Part shown: piece by piece, positions 21,292 through 30,275 of the stretch | Position numbering within the stretch: position 1 is the stretch's first letter | Layout of the letters: every line of letters starts with the position of its first letter | The notes under the pieces: generated by a model | Database searches by the model: none | Told to the model about the DNA's origin: nothing | The model's input: the letters and a program-made list of their open reading frames with translations, nothing else | Program-made: the position numbers and the translations under genes | NCBI GenBank assembly: GCA_902522825.1 | Contig: CABYXE010000005.1 | Coordinates: 1-44,132 of the forward strand | Length of the DNA: 44,132 nt | DNA from: an uncultured SAR86 cluster bacterium | GTDB lineage: Bacteria > Pseudomonadota > Gammaproteobacteria > Magnimaribacterales > AG-339-G14 | Direction of reading: 5' to 3'

Positions 21292-21827
21292 TGCCTGATT
21301 TAAAGAGTTTATTTTTAAAAGACGGTATCTTTGCTTATCCTACAGAGGGAGTTTGGGGCCTTGGATGCAACCCATTTTCTGAAAAAGCAGTTAAAAAGTT
21401 AATAAATTTAAAAAAAAGGCCTAAAAATAAGGGAATTATTATTCTTGCTGGCTCCATGGAACAATTATTGCCTTTTACCAAGCATTTAAATGAAAAATTA
21501 ACAAAAAGAATGAATGAAAAATGGCCTGGCCCTCATACTTGGCTTGTTCCTTCTTCATCTGAAACACCCAAATGGTTGTTGGGCCCAACCGGCTTGTTAG
21601 CGCTTAGATTGAGCAATCATAAAACTGTAAAAGAATTAACTAAATCTCTTAATATGCCAATATGTTCGACTTCAGCTAATATAAGTGGCAAAGAACCTGC
21701 AAAAGATTCAGATGAAATAAGAACTTTTTTTTACGATAAGGTTCATATAATAGAAGGAAAACTAGGCGGTTTGAAAAAACCTACACCAGTTCAAAATTTA
21801 GAAAGCAAAGAATGGATAAGAAAATAA
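21291..21827 (+). CDS. tsaC: Threonylcarbamoyl-AMP synthase TsaC (YrdC family)
   Basis: 178 aa. YPTEGVWGLGCNPF, LINLKKRPKNKGIIILAG, WPGPHTWLVPSS, LLALRLSNH and PICSTSANISGKEPA are the SUA5/YrdC/TsaC signatures. The length fits the short TsaC form. It makes threonylcarbamoyl-AMP for t6A37 of ANN-decoding tRNAs. It overlaps the purE stop by 1 bp and aroE by 16 bp; tsaC-aroE adjacency is conserved in gammaproteobacteria. Confidence 0.95.
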   Translation: MPDLKSLFLKDGIFAYPTEGVWGLGCNPFSEKAVKKLINLKKRPKNKGIIILAGSMEQLLPFTKHLNEKLTKRMNEKWPGPHTWLVPSSSETPKWLLGPTGLLALRLSNHKTVKELTKSLNMPICSTSANISGKEPAKDSDEIRTFFYDKVHIIEGKLGGLKKPTPVQNLESKEWIRK

Positions 21828-22660
21828 AATTTGCAGTAATTGGTTCGCCTATATCTCATAGTCGTTCGCCTGAAATACATTTAGAATTTGCTAGACAAGC
21901 AAATTTAGATATTGAATTCAATAAGGTTGAATTAAGTAAGTCCAATCTAGATGATTGGGTGCACTCTTTTTTTCTAGAAGGCGGAAAGGGGCTGAGTGTG
22001 ACTCTACCTTTCAAAGAAGATTGCTTTGGTTTAGCAGACGAAGTTTCGCAAAGAGCAGATAAAACAAAGGCAATTAACGTTCTCTATAGTAATAAAGGAA
22101 AAATTTTTTCTGATTGTACTGACGGTGTTGGATTGGTAAAAGATCTAGTTGAGAATAACAATCAAAAAATTGAAGAAAAATCTATTTTGTTAATTGGTGC
22201 AGGAGGAGCAGCCAGAGGAGTTTTGCCTTCTCTATTAGAAGAGGCTCCAAAGTCTGTTGTAGTTGCTAACAGGACAGTGGAAAAAGCAGAAAGAATTGTT
22301 GAAGAATTTAGCTCTAAAGCCTATCAGACAAGCAAAAGTTCTAATCTTATAGCCTCAGGTTTAAGCTTTGAAAATATGAAAGATTTCGAATTTGATATTG
22401 TTATCAATGCAACTTCTGTATCAACAGATCCAAGCAAAAATCTAAATTTGGATGAATCTATTTTTAGAAATACTTCCCTAGCCCTTGATTTATACTACTC
22501 TCAGGCCTTTACCCCTTTTATGGATTTAGCAGATAGAGCTAAAGTGCCGATGATAATCGATGGATGGGGCATGCTAGTTGAACAGGCCGCAGAGTCTTTC
22601 TTTCTTTGGACAGGTTTTAGACCTGATACTTCAAAGCTGATTGAGGGGCATGGAGAGTGA
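21812..22660 (+). CDS. aroE: Shikimate dehydrogenase (NADP+)
   Basis: 282 aa. The N-terminal substrate-binding part has VIGSPISHSRSPEIH and LSVTLPFKEDCF (catalytic Lys), and the NADP-binding part has LIGAGGAARGVLPSLL and VVANRTVEKAERI. It ends with IDGWGMLVEQAAESFFLWTG. It reduces dehydroshikimate in the aromatic amino acid pathway. The start overlaps tsaC by 16 bp, implying coupling. The cox operon follows. Confidence 0.96.
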   Translation: MDKKIKFAVIGSPISHSRSPEIHLEFARQANLDIEFNKVELSKSNLDDWVHSFFLEGGKGLSVTLPFKEDCFGLADEVSQRADKTKAINVLYSNKGKIFSDCTDGVGLVKDLVENNNQKIEEKSILLIGAGGAARGVLPSLLEEAPKSVVVANRTVEKAERIVEEFSSKAYQTSKSSNLIASGLSFENMKDFEFDIVINATSVSTDPSKNLNLDESIFRNTSLALDLYYSQAFTPFMDLADRAKVPMIIDGWGMLVEQAAESFFLWTGFRPDTSKLIEGHGE

Positions 22661-22704
22661 GAGCCTAATAAGCTAAAATTACGTTCAAATCACAACAATT
22701 GTTT

Positions 22705-23841
22705 ATGTTTAGAGCTATAAAATATTCATTGAGCCTTCTGGCAGCGCTGACTGCAAACTTCTCCTTTGGGGCTTGGAGTGATTTAAATATGAGTCCTGGG
22801 GTTACGCAATTAAGTCAAGAAATTTTCGGCTTACATATGACCGTGTTTTATGTTTGTTTAGCTATTGGTATTGCCGTCTTATTGGCAATGGCTTTTATTC
22901 TTTTTAAATACAGAAAAAAAGAAGGAGTTAAGCCAGCTGACTTTGATGACAGTACGGCTTTAGAAATTACTTGGACTGTTTTATTTGCTTTAATTCTAGT
23001 AGTACTTGCTGTACCAGCAACTTCTGTAATGATCAAAGCATATGATAATGAAGAAGGGGATATTAATATTTTAATAACAGGGCACCAATGGAAATGGCAA
23101 TACGAATATATTGAAGATGAAGTTGGGTTTTTCAGTAATCTTTCTACATCTTTAGATAAAAGAAACAATCTGGCTCCAAAAGATAAAAATTACCTACTTG
23201 AGGTAGACGAGCCTTTAGTAATTCCCACAAATACAAGGATCAGATTTCTTATCACTGCCAACGATGTCATTCATTCTTGGTGGGTGCCAGATTTTGCAAT
23301 TAAACAAGACGCTATACCAGGCTTTGTTAATACTGGTTGGACGTATGTTAATGAACCAGGAGTTTTTAGAGGACAATGTACAGAACTTTGCGGCGCCTAT
23401 CATGGTTTCATGCCGATTGTAGTTAAAGCCGTTTCTCCAGATGAATATTCTGCTTTCATTAATGAAAAGAAAGAAGCCAAAATTCAACAAGCACTTTTGA
23501 CAGAGAAACTTTGGACAGTAAACGAACTAATGGAAATTGGAGAGGCAACCTACCAAAAAAATTGTGTTGCTTGTCACCAAGTTGGCGGACAGGGAATACC
23601 GCCAGTATTTCCAGCTTTAGTTGGAAGTGAAATAGTCATGAGAAATAAGGCAAGACAAATTGAAATATTAATGGAAGGTGTTCAGGGTGCAGCGATGGCT
23701 TCTTACTCAGAGCAGTTAACAGAAGTAGAAATAGCGGCGGTTATAACTTATACCAGACAAGCATGGGGAAATGCAGACTCCGGCGATGGTAAAATAGTAA
23801 TACCAAAAGAAATTTTAGATTACAAAACTAACAAACTTTAA
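22705..23841 (+). CDS. coxB: Cytochrome c oxidase subunit II with fused cytochrome c domain
   Basis: 378 aa from the ATG at 22705; a TTG two codons earlier (22699) is also possible. It has a signal peptide and two transmembrane helices. The binuclear CuA site is C225-TEL-C229-GAY-H233-GF-M236, preceded by HQWKWQYEY and HSWWVPDF. A C-terminal cytochrome c domain follows, with the heme-binding CVACH at about residues 287-291 and a distal Met candidate near AMASYSEQL. A cytochrome c domain on subunit II is the caa3-like arrangement. It takes electrons from soluble cytochrome c. It is the first gene of the oxidase operon; only 44 bp separate it from aroE. Confidence 0.95.
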   Translation: MFRAIKYSLSLLAALTANFSFGAWSDLNMSPGVTQLSQEIFGLHMTVFYVCLAIGIAVLLAMAFILFKYRKKEGVKPADFDDSTALEITWTVLFALILVVLAVPATSVMIKAYDNEEGDINILITGHQWKWQYEYIEDEVGFFSNLSTSLDKRNNLAPKDKNYLLEVDEPLVIPTNTRIRFLITANDVIHSWWVPDFAIKQDAIPGFVNTGWTYVNEPGVFRGQCTELCGAYHGFMPIVVKAVSPDEYSAFINEKKEAKIQQALLTEKLWTVNELMEIGEATYQKNCVACHQVGGQGIPPVFPALVGSEIVMRNKARQIEILMEGVQGAAMASYSEQLTEVEIAAVITYTRQAWGNADSGDGKIVIPKEILDYKTNKL

Positions 23842-23856
23842 ATTAAGGAATAAAAT

Positions 23857-25464
23857 ATGAGTGCAGTTATAGATTCACATCACGACGATCATCATCATGG
23901 CCCTGCAAAGGGTATCTCTAGATGGTTGTACACAACCAACCACAAAGATATTGGTTCAATGTATCTTTGGTTTAGTCTTATTATGCTGTTTATTGGCGGT
24001 GCCATGGCAATGGTTATTAGAGCAGAGTTATTCGAACCTGGAAGTCAAATAGTCTCTCCAGAGTTTTATAATCAAATGGTGACCAACCATGGTTTGATCA
24101 TGGTCTTCGGGGTAATAATGCCGGCATTTGTAGGTTTTGCAAATTGGATGATTCCAATGCAGATTGGGGCGCCTGATATGGCTCTTCCTAGATTAAATAA
24201 TTTAAGTTTTTGGATACTTCCAGTTGCATTTGGAATCCTTTTAAGTACTTTTTTCATGGAAGGAGGAGCTCCCAATTTTGGTTGGACTTTTTATGCGCCT
24301 TTATCAACCGAATATGCGCCTCCAACAGTAACCTTCTTTATATTTTCTGTTCACATTATGGGAGCTTCATCGATCATGGGCTCAATTAATGTCATAACTA
24401 CGATTTTAAATATGAGAGCTCCAGGAATGACTCTCATGAAAATGCCTCTATTTGTCTGGTCATGGTTTATTACAGCCTATTTGTTAATTGCTGTGATGCC
24501 AGTACTGGCCGGAGCCGTTACCATGATGCTTATGGATATTCACGCAGGAACCAGCTTCTTTAAAGCCGGTGGTGGTGGAGATCCAGTCCTTTTTCAACAC
24601 ATTTTCTGGTTCTTTGGTCATCCTGAAGTTTATATTATGATTCTGCCAGCCTTTGGCATCGTTTCTCATATTATTGAAACTTTCTCAAGAAAACCAATTT
24701 TTGGATATTCCTCTATGGTGTATGCCATTGCATCAATTGCACTTTTATCTTTTGTCGTTTGGGCACACCATATGTTTACAGTCGGAATGCCAATTGCCGG
24801 TGAACTGTTTTTTATGTATTCAACCATGTTGATCGCTATTCCAACTGGAGTGAAAGTCTTCAATTGGCTATCTACAATGTTCAAGGGTTCACTTACTTTT
24901 GAAACACCGATGTTATTTGCTATAGCCTTTGTAGCGCTTTTCACTATAGGAGGCCTCTCAGGAATTATGCTTGCTATCGCGCCTGCAGATTTTCAATATC
25001 ACGATACGTATTTTGTTGTTGCTCACTTTCACTATGTGCTTGTTCCAGGTGCTCTATTTTCTTTATTAGCAGGAGCTTATTATTGGATACCTAAATGGAC
25101 AGGTAAGATGTATGACGAGACTCTTGGAAAAGTTCATTTTTGGATGTCTTTTTTGTCAGTAAACCTAACATTTTTCCCAATGCACTTTGTTGGACTAGCA
25201 GGAATGCCTAGAAGAATTCCAGACTATGCCATGCAATTTGCTGACTGGAACATGATGGTTAGTGTAGGAGCATTTTTATTTGGAATTTCTCAATTACTCT
25301 TTTTATTCATAGTCTTGAAATGTATCTATAACGGGAAAGAAGCTACAAACGAAGTATGGGAAGGAGCAAAAAATAAAGGTTTTGAATGGACTGTAGATTC
25401 TCCAGCTCCTTATCATACTTTCAGTTCTCCTCCTTCTTTAGAGAGTTTAAAAACGAGTTCGTAA
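23857..25464 (+). CDS. coxA: Cytochrome c oxidase subunit I
   Basis: 535 aa with about 12 helices. The family motifs are clear: WLYTTNHKDIGSMYLWFS, FFGHPEVYIMILPAFGIVSH (CuB ligand His and the cross-linked Tyr), WAHHMFTVG (CuB His pair), GGLSGIMLA and HDTYFVVAHFHYVL (heme a and a3 ligands). It is the A-type haem-copper oxygen-reducing and proton-pumping subunit in the inner membrane. An SD (AAGGA) precedes the ATG. A His/Asp-rich N-terminal stretch, HHDDHHHGP, is notable but common. Confidence 0.98.
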   Translation: MSAVIDSHHDDHHHGPAKGISRWLYTTNHKDIGSMYLWFSLIMLFIGGAMAMVIRAELFEPGSQIVSPEFYNQMVTNHGLIMVFGVIMPAFVGFANWMIPMQIGAPDMALPRLNNLSFWILPVAFGILLSTFFMEGGAPNFGWTFYAPLSTEYAPPTVTFFIFSVHIMGASSIMGSINVITTILNMRAPGMTLMKMPLFVWSWFITAYLLIAVMPVLAGAVTMMLMDIHAGTSFFKAGGGGDPVLFQHIFWFFGHPEVYIMILPAFGIVSHIIETFSRKPIFGYSSMVYAIASIALLSFVVWAHHMFTVGMPIAGELFFMYSTMLIAIPTGVKVFNWLSTMFKGSLTFETPMLFAIAFVALFTIGGLSGIMLAIAPADFQYHDTYFVVAHFHYVLVPGALFSLLAGAYYWIPKWTGKMYDETLGKVHFWMSFLSVNLTFFPMHFVGLAGMPRRIPDYAMQFADWNMMVSVGAFLFGISQLLFLFIVLKCIYNGKEATNEVWEGAKNKGFEWTVDSPAPYHTFSSPPSLESLKTSS

Positions 25465-25470
25465 ATAATT

Positions 25471-26007
25471 ATGGAAGCTAGAAAAAGCGTTCTGAAACTG
25501 ACTTTAATAACATTTGGAATGTTTGGTTTCGGCTTTACCCTAGTTCCTATTTATGACATTTTTTGTGATATTACCGGTCTTAATGGAAAAGTAACCGGAC
25601 CAACCATTACTTCTTACGATGAAGAGCTCTTAACTAGAGAAGTAAAAATAACTTTTGTAACTTCTAATAACAAAAGGATGCCTTGGTCTTTTAAATCTAG
25701 CTCTCCCCAAATGAGAGTTGAAACAGGACAAGACTATTTAATGGACTTTACTTTTACCAACACAACAGACAAACCAATGATAGCCCAAGCTGTCCCCAGT
25801 GTTTCGCCTGGAAGGGGAGCTAAATATTTTCATAAGACGGAGTGTTTCTGTTTTGAGCAGCAGTTCTTAGAAGCGGGAGAGTCTATTACGATCCCCGTTA
25901 AATTTATCATTGATCCAGAACTGCCAAACGATATTTCATCTTTGGCTTTAGGCTATACTCTATTTGATGTAACAGAGGAGTTTGCAAATTTGCAAGCCAA
26001 TAAATAA
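25471..26007 (+). CDS. ctaG: Cytochrome c oxidase assembly protein CtaG/Cox11 (CuB copper chaperone)
   Basis: 178 aa. A single N-terminal membrane anchor (residues 9-29) is followed by the Cox11 fold with FVPIYDIFCDITGLNGK-like sequence (VPIYDIFCDITGLNGK). The copper-binding pair in KTECFCFEQQ (C-x-C) and the conserved QAVPSVSPGRGAKYFHK are present. It delivers Cu to the CuB site of subunit I. It is between coxA and coxC, as in most proteobacteria, and overlaps the coxC start by 1 bp. Confidence 0.96.
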   Translation: MEARKSVLKLTLITFGMFGFGFTLVPIYDIFCDITGLNGKVTGPTITSYDEELLTREVKITFVTSNNKRMPWSFKSSSPQMRVETGQDYLMDFTFTNTTDKPMIAQAVPSVSPGRGAKYFHKTECFCFEQQFLEAGESITIPVKFIIDPELPNDISSLALGYTLFDVTEEFANLQANK

Positions 26008-26906
26008 TGTCTGATTCTTCATATTACGTACCTGAAAGTAGTAAATTGCCAATCTTCATGGCCTTTGGTTTATTGTTATTTGTTTTAGGTGCTTCTTTTA
26101 CTATGAACAATTGGGGAGAAGAAGGTTCAAATGCTCATTGGCTTTTAATTGCTTCATTTGCAGTAATTTGGGGCGTTATGTTTTTTTGGTTTGGTAGTGT
26201 GATCAACGAAAATGATTCTGGCTTATACAGCGGACAATTGAACCAGTCTTTTGTTTGGGGAATGGCATGGTTTATTTTTTCAGAGGTAATGTTCTTTTTT
26301 GCATTCTTTTTAGCTCTTGGTTACGTGAGGCTCTTTGCAGTTCCTTGGTTGGGCGGTGAAGGAGAAAAAGCCATTACAAACATTTTATGGCCTGGTTTTG
26401 AAGCAGCATGGCCTCTCTTGGTAACTCCAGACAATGAACAGTTCCCTGGTGCCCATCATAGTATGGCTATACCTGAAATTTCAAAACTTCATACTTGGCT
26501 TCCTTTTTGGAATACGCTTTGTTTAATAACGTCGAGCGGCACAATTGCCCTGGCTGAAGCAGGACTTAGAAAAGGAAACAGAACTGCGTTTAAGTTATGG
26601 ATGGTGGCTACTCTTACTTTAGGCTACATATTCGTATTTCTTCAAGGACTGGAATATTACGAAGCATACTCTCACATGGGCTTAACTTTAGGCGCTGGAA
26701 TTTATGGAACTACTTTTTTCTTACTTACAGGGTTTCACGGATTTCACGTTTGTTTGGGAGCAATAATTTTAACGATTATGACTATAAGAGGTTTTGGTGG
26801 GGCTTTTAGTCATCACGACCATTTTGGCCTAGCCGCGGGATCTTGGTATTGGCACTTTGTTGATGTGGTTTGGATATTTTTAGTTCTAGTAGTTTATATC
26901 TTTTAA
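26007..26906 (+). CDS. coxC: Cytochrome c oxidase subunit III
   Basis: 299 aa with seven predicted helices. Signatures include WGMAWFIFSEVMFFFAFFLALGY (cut here: FIFSEVMFFFAFF), FLLTGFHGFHVCLG and SWYWHFVDVVWIFLVLVVY at the C-terminus. It stabilises subunit I during turnover. A loop of roughly 50 residues between helices carries DNEQFPGAHHSM, as usual in proteobacterial CoxC. Its last 4 bp overlap the convergent DUF2909 gene. Confidence 0.97.
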   Translation: MSDSSYYVPESSKLPIFMAFGLLLFVLGASFTMNNWGEEGSNAHWLLIASFAVIWGVMFFWFGSVINENDSGLYSGQLNQSFVWGMAWFIFSEVMFFFAFFLALGYVRLFAVPWLGGEGEKAITNILWPGFEAAWPLLVTPDNEQFPGAHHSMAIPEISKLHTWLPFWNTLCLITSSGTIALAEAGLRKGNRTAFKLWMVATLTLGYIFVFLQGLEYYEAYSHMGLTLGAGIYGTTFFLLTGFHGFHVCLGAIILTIMTIRGFGGAFSHHDHFGLAAGSWYWHFVDVVWIFLVLVVYIF

Positions 26907-27112
26907 CCGAAAGGAATATTAACTCCAAGTTGTCCGGTATATATGCCAATTGCTACGGTCGCCATAATGAGAAGAGCAAGAGTCACTCTAATTCTTAAAG
27001 TATTTTGTGCTCTTTTTGTGCTTCCTTTATCCTTCATTAGAAAAAAAGCACTGGAAAAAAGACTAATCAGCATTGCTAAAGCCAAAATAACTAAGATAAT
27101 TTTAAATATCAT
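26903..27112 (-). CDS. Small twin-helix inner-membrane protein, DUF2909 family
   Basis: 69 aa with two hydrophobic segments (about 2-27 and 43-60) joined by a basic loop MKDKGSTKRAQNTLRIRVTL. This is the DUF2909 pattern, a small protein often found on the opposite strand inside gammaproteobacterial cox operons between coxC and surf1, exactly as here. Its function is unknown; the position suggests a link to cytochrome oxidase. It is convergent with coxC and divergent from surf1 (14-bp gap). A plus-strand frame in the same place lacks these features. Confidence 0.85.
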   Translation of the reverse strand: MIFKIILVILALAMLISLFSSAFFLMKDKGSTKRAQNTLRIRVTLALLIMATVAIGIYTGQLGVNIPFG

Positions 27113-27126
27113 TTGCAGATTATAGA

Positions 27127-27834
27127 ATGAATGCTGTTATAAGTAATTGGAAACCAACAGTAATTTTTTTCTGTTTATTTCTAATGGTATTATCACTTGG
27201 CATTTGGCAAATAGACAGAGGCTATAATAAAAAAGAATTAGAAAATACTTTTTTAGAACGACAGTCTCAACCCGTTGAAGAGATCAAATATAATGACATA
27301 TCGGCATCTGACCTCTATAAGAATGTTGTTCTAGAAGGAAAATTTTTAAATCAAATTTTCTTCTTAGACAACAAAATCTTCGATGGAAAGCCAGGAGTTA
27401 AAGTTTTTGTTCCTTTTGAATCAGGCGAAAACGGTTTAATTATGGTTTCAAGAGGATGGATAGAGTTTAATGACCGAAATAGGCTGCCTTCAATAGATAT
27501 AGAAAAAAATAGCTTAAAGTTGCAAGGAATCCTAAGACCCGAATCGCAAGATTTTGTTCTTACTAATGAAGTTATGAAAGAAATAAAAAATCCTATGTTA
27601 GTTCAAACAATAAATTTGAAAGAAATTTCCGATTACTTAGGGAAACCTTTATCCCCATATATTTTAGAATTATCAGAGCTTTCAAATTCTGCTTTCATCA
27701 AAACATGGCAACCAATAAATCTAAGTTCATACAGGCATTTTGGCTATGCCGTTCAATGGTTTGGTTTGGGGTTAGTTTTGATCGTGGGATATTTATTTTT
27801 TTTGAGAAAAGGAGATGCCAAAGAAAATGAATAA
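27127..27834 (+). CDS. SURF1 family cytochrome oxidase assembly protein
   Basis: 235 aa. An N-terminal helix (about 10-28, followed by GIWQIDRGYNKKELE) and a C-terminal helix (about 209-228, preceded by RHFGYAVQWFGLG) frame a periplasmic domain containing VMVSRGWI-like IMVSRGWIEF. This two-helix plan and the W-Q-x-x-R and Y-A-x-Q-W-x-x-x motifs define SURF1 (Shy1), which helps insert heme a into subunit I. Its 3' end overlaps the next gene. Confidence 0.92.
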   Translation: MNAVISNWKPTVIFFCLFLMVLSLGIWQIDRGYNKKELENTFLERQSQPVEEIKYNDISASDLYKNVVLEGKFLNQIFFLDNKIFDGKPGVKVFVPFESGENGLIMVSRGWIEFNDRNRLPSIDIEKNSLKLQGILRPESQDFVLTNEVMKEIKNPMLVQTINLKEISDYLGKPLSPYILELSELSNSAFIKTWQPINLSSYRHFGYAVQWFGLGLVLIVGYLFFLRKGDAKENE

Positions 27835-28405
27835 AGGATTTATCACAGCTTTACTGATCTTCTTAACCCCTATCGTAGTTATTACTGTTAGCACTATTTG
27901 GTATTACTCGGGCTATGGCCCAGAAGAAAGGGTGAACTATGGACTTTTACTTTCAGACCCAATAGATATTGGAGAGTTAGACTTAGAATTGGATTATCAA
28001 TACCTAGATGTAGATAGCATGGAAAGAAAATGGATGTTGGTGCATTTTATAAACGACACATGTTTAGAAAGTTGTGCTGATTTAATTTATGTCGCAAGAC
28101 AGGTAAATGTTTTACTTGCTAGACAACAAACTCGAGTTAAAAGATATATAGCAGCTCCAAAAGCACTTAAACCATCCTTAGAAATCTTTTTCTCAACCTA
28201 TCAAGATTTAAACTATATCGAGATTAAAGATGAATCGAGAATCATGAAGGCTTTTGAATTAAACAACATTGATCCTTTCGATCAGCCAAATATGTTTGTG
28301 ATCGATCCAATTGGCAACATTATTCTTCATTATTCTGGAGAAGTAGATGGCAAAAAACTTCTTACAGATCTAAAGAAGCTGCTAGGAGCGTCAAAAATTG
28401 GTTAG
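27815..28405 (+). CDS. SCO-like thioredoxin-fold protein of the cox operon
   Basis: 196 aa from the ATG at 27815, or 192 from the ATG at 27827. The Shine-Dalgarno GGAG directly abuts the first ATG, so the second may be used. One N-terminal helix is followed by a soluble domain with INDTCLESCADLIYVARQVN, where C83-x3-C87 (numbered from 27815) mimics the SCO copper-binding CxxxC, and NMFVIDPIGNIILHYSGEVDG, a thioredoxin-like C-terminal strand. No clear equivalent of the SCO copper-ligand His was found at DPIGN. Genes like this occur between surf1 and ctaA in other gammaproteobacteria. A role in oxidase assembly or thiol chemistry is inferred from context. Confidence 0.8.
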   Translation: MPKKMNKGFITALLIFLTPIVVITVSTIWYYSGYGPEERVNYGLLLSDPIDIGELDLELDYQYLDVDSMERKWMLVHFINDTCLESCADLIYVARQVNVLLARQQTRVKRYIAAPKALKPSLEIFFSTYQDLNYIEIKDESRIMKAFELNNIDPFDQPNMFVIDPIGNIILHYSGEVDGKKLLTDLKKLLGASKIG

Positions 28406-29393
28406 TTTAAATAAATTAAAGATCATTGCTTTGTTAGGGGTTTTTCTAGCATTTTCGGTAGTAGCTCTTGGGGCATGGACTAGATTGGTTGATGCAGGCC
28501 TAGGTTGTCCTGATTGGCCGGGTTGTTACGGCTTTGTTTGGATGCCAACTACAGAAGCAGAAATAAGTCAGGCTAACTCACTTTTCCCAGAAAGAGAATT
28601 TGAAGTTGAAAAAGCAATACCTGAAGTAGTGCATAGATATTTTGCAGGAAGCTTAGGACTTTTAATAATAGCTATTTTTGCAATGTCTTTTTTTCTGAAA
28701 CCAAGAAATAATCTGGTTACAAAACTTTCCGGAGCTCTGACTTTGCTGGTACTTTTTCAATCTACCTTTGGTTATCTAACGGTTAGTTTGAAACTATGGC
28801 CTCAGATTGTATCAATTCATTTACTTGGCGGGTTTGCTACCACCACTCTCCTTTTTTTAATATACGTTAAGTTAAAAGAATTAAACGAAGGTAGTAAGAA
28901 TTTATATCAAATGTCTAGTTCTTCAAAAATATTTTTGAACTGGGCTTTTCCAATATTGATAATACAGATTATTTTGGGTGTCTGGTTGAGCTCAAATTAT
29001 GCTTCTTTAGCCTGTCCAGATTTCCCGCTTTGTCAGGGTCAAATTATTCCTGATGCCAATTTTAAAATGGGTTTTAATTTTCTACAAAGTATAGGCCCAG
29101 ATTATCTTGGTGGGCAATTAGACCATGAGGCAAGGCTGGCTATTCACATAGTTCATAGGTTCGGAGCTTACTTTGTAACAGCTTATTTCCTTTTTCTTGC
29201 TTTTATTTTTGTGAGGGAGAATCAGTATAGGTTTGCTAAAATTTTAACTTCTTTTTTATTCTTACAAGTAATCTTAGGAGTTTCAAACATTATATATTCT
29301 CTTCCTTTATATGTTGCCATCGCCCATAATCTTGGTGCCTTGTTGTTATTAATTTCAATTTCATACTTTAGGTTAAAAGTAAGTGACAGCTGA
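28398..29393 (+). CDS. ctaA: Heme A synthase (CtaA/Cox15)
   Basis: 331 aa with about eight helices. It begins with GAWTRLVDAGLGCPDWPGCYG, the CtaA signature with a loop cysteine pair, and has EVVHRYFAGSLGLL, SIHLLGGFAT, a second loop LACPDFPLCQGQ and HIVHRFGAYFV (heme-ligand histidines). It oxidises heme O to heme A for the aa3-type oxidase. The start is TTG at 28398 with AGGAG 9 bp upstream; it overlaps the previous gene by 8 bp and ctaB by 11 bp. Confidence 0.95.
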   Translation: MVSLNKLKIIALLGVFLAFSVVALGAWTRLVDAGLGCPDWPGCYGFVWMPTTEAEISQANSLFPEREFEVEKAIPEVVHRYFAGSLGLLIIAIFAMSFFLKPRNNLVTKLSGALTLLVLFQSTFGYLTVSLKLWPQIVSIHLLGGFATTTLLFLIYVKLKELNEGSKNLYQMSSSSKIFLNWAFPILIIQIILGVWLSSNYASLACPDFPLCQGQIIPDANFKMGFNFLQSIGPDYLGGQLDHEARLAIHIVHRFGAYFVTAYFLFLAFIFVRENQYRFAKILTSFLFLQVILGVSNIIYSLPLYVAIAHNLGALLLLISISYFRLKVSDS

Positions 29394-30270
29394 AGTAAAA
29401 GAAAAAAGTTATTCTATTAATTTGGGAGCGTATATTCAGCTGACCAAACCCTCGATAATTTACTTATTGGTTTTAACTGCAGCCACGGCGATGTTTCTTG
29501 TTGATGGGTTCGAAACAAATATCTACAAAGCTTTAACTGGGATTTTTGGCATTGGACTTATCGCTGCCTCAAGTGCTGCAATCAATCAGATTTTAGATCT
29601 AGAAATAGATGGAAAAATGAAGAGAACAGATAAAAGGCCTTTAGTTTCAGGGAAAATTCCTGTGATAAATGCTATTACTTTTGCTGCAATTCTATTCATA
29701 ATTGGTTCTTTCCTTTTATTATCTTTTAATAATTTTTTATCCTGGGCACTTACAGTAGCAACTTGGGTCTTTTATGCTTTTTTATATACCAGGATTTTAA
29801 AATTTGCAGGCCCACAAAATATTGTTATTGGCGGGCTAGCTGGAGCAATGCCACCAGTTTTAGGATGGGTTGCACTGACGGGGTCAATTTCACCTTTGCC
29901 TTTATTATTAGTTGCTATCATTTTTGTTTGGACACCTCCCCATTTTTGGGCGCTAGCGATAGATAGAATTGATGATTATGAGAATGCCAATGTTCCAATG
30001 ATGCCGGTAGTTAAAGGGATTGAATATACAAAAATACAAATCCTGCTTTATTCATTTTTACTTTTAGCTTGCTCGCTTTTGCCTTTTGCAATTGGCAGTT
30101 TGGGAATTTTTTATTTTGTATCAGCCAGTTCTTTAGGATTGATTTTTATTTTTTTAGCAGCTCGTTTAATGCAGGATAAGAATAATAGCGGAGCTATTCC
30201 TTTCTTTTTGTATTCAATTATTTATCTAACGATCTTGTTTGTCTCAATGATTCTGGATAGACTGATTTAA
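29383..30270 (+). CDS. ctaB: Protoheme IX farnesyltransferase (heme O synthase)
   Basis: 295 aa UbiA-family prenyltransferase with about nine helices. The two Asp-rich sites are NQILDLEIDGKMKRTDKRPL (about 66-85) and WTPPHFWALAIDRIDDYENA (about 186-205). It attaches farnesyl to protoheme to make heme O, the substrate of CtaA just upstream. The start is GTG at 29383, inside the ctaA end. It could equally be named cyoE; the context here is an aa3-type operon. Confidence 0.96.
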   Translation: MTAEVKEKSYSINLGAYIQLTKPSIIYLLVLTAATAMFLVDGFETNIYKALTGIFGIGLIAASSAAINQILDLEIDGKMKRTDKRPLVSGKIPVINAITFAAILFIIGSFLLLSFNNFLSWALTVATWVFYAFLYTRILKFAGPQNIVIGGLAGAMPPVLGWVALTGSISPLPLLLVAIIFVWTPPHFWALAIDRIDDYENANVPMMPVVKGIEYTKIQILLYSFLLLACSLLPFAIGSLGIFYFVSASSLGLIFIFLAARLMQDKNNSGAIPFFLYSIIYLTILFVSMILDRLI

Positions 30271-30275
30271 TACTT

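Noticed and set aside
26724-26748. Two TTTCACG words in coxC as a possible second parS
   Set aside because: They are direct repeats rather than an inverted palindrome and match only half of the parS consensus.
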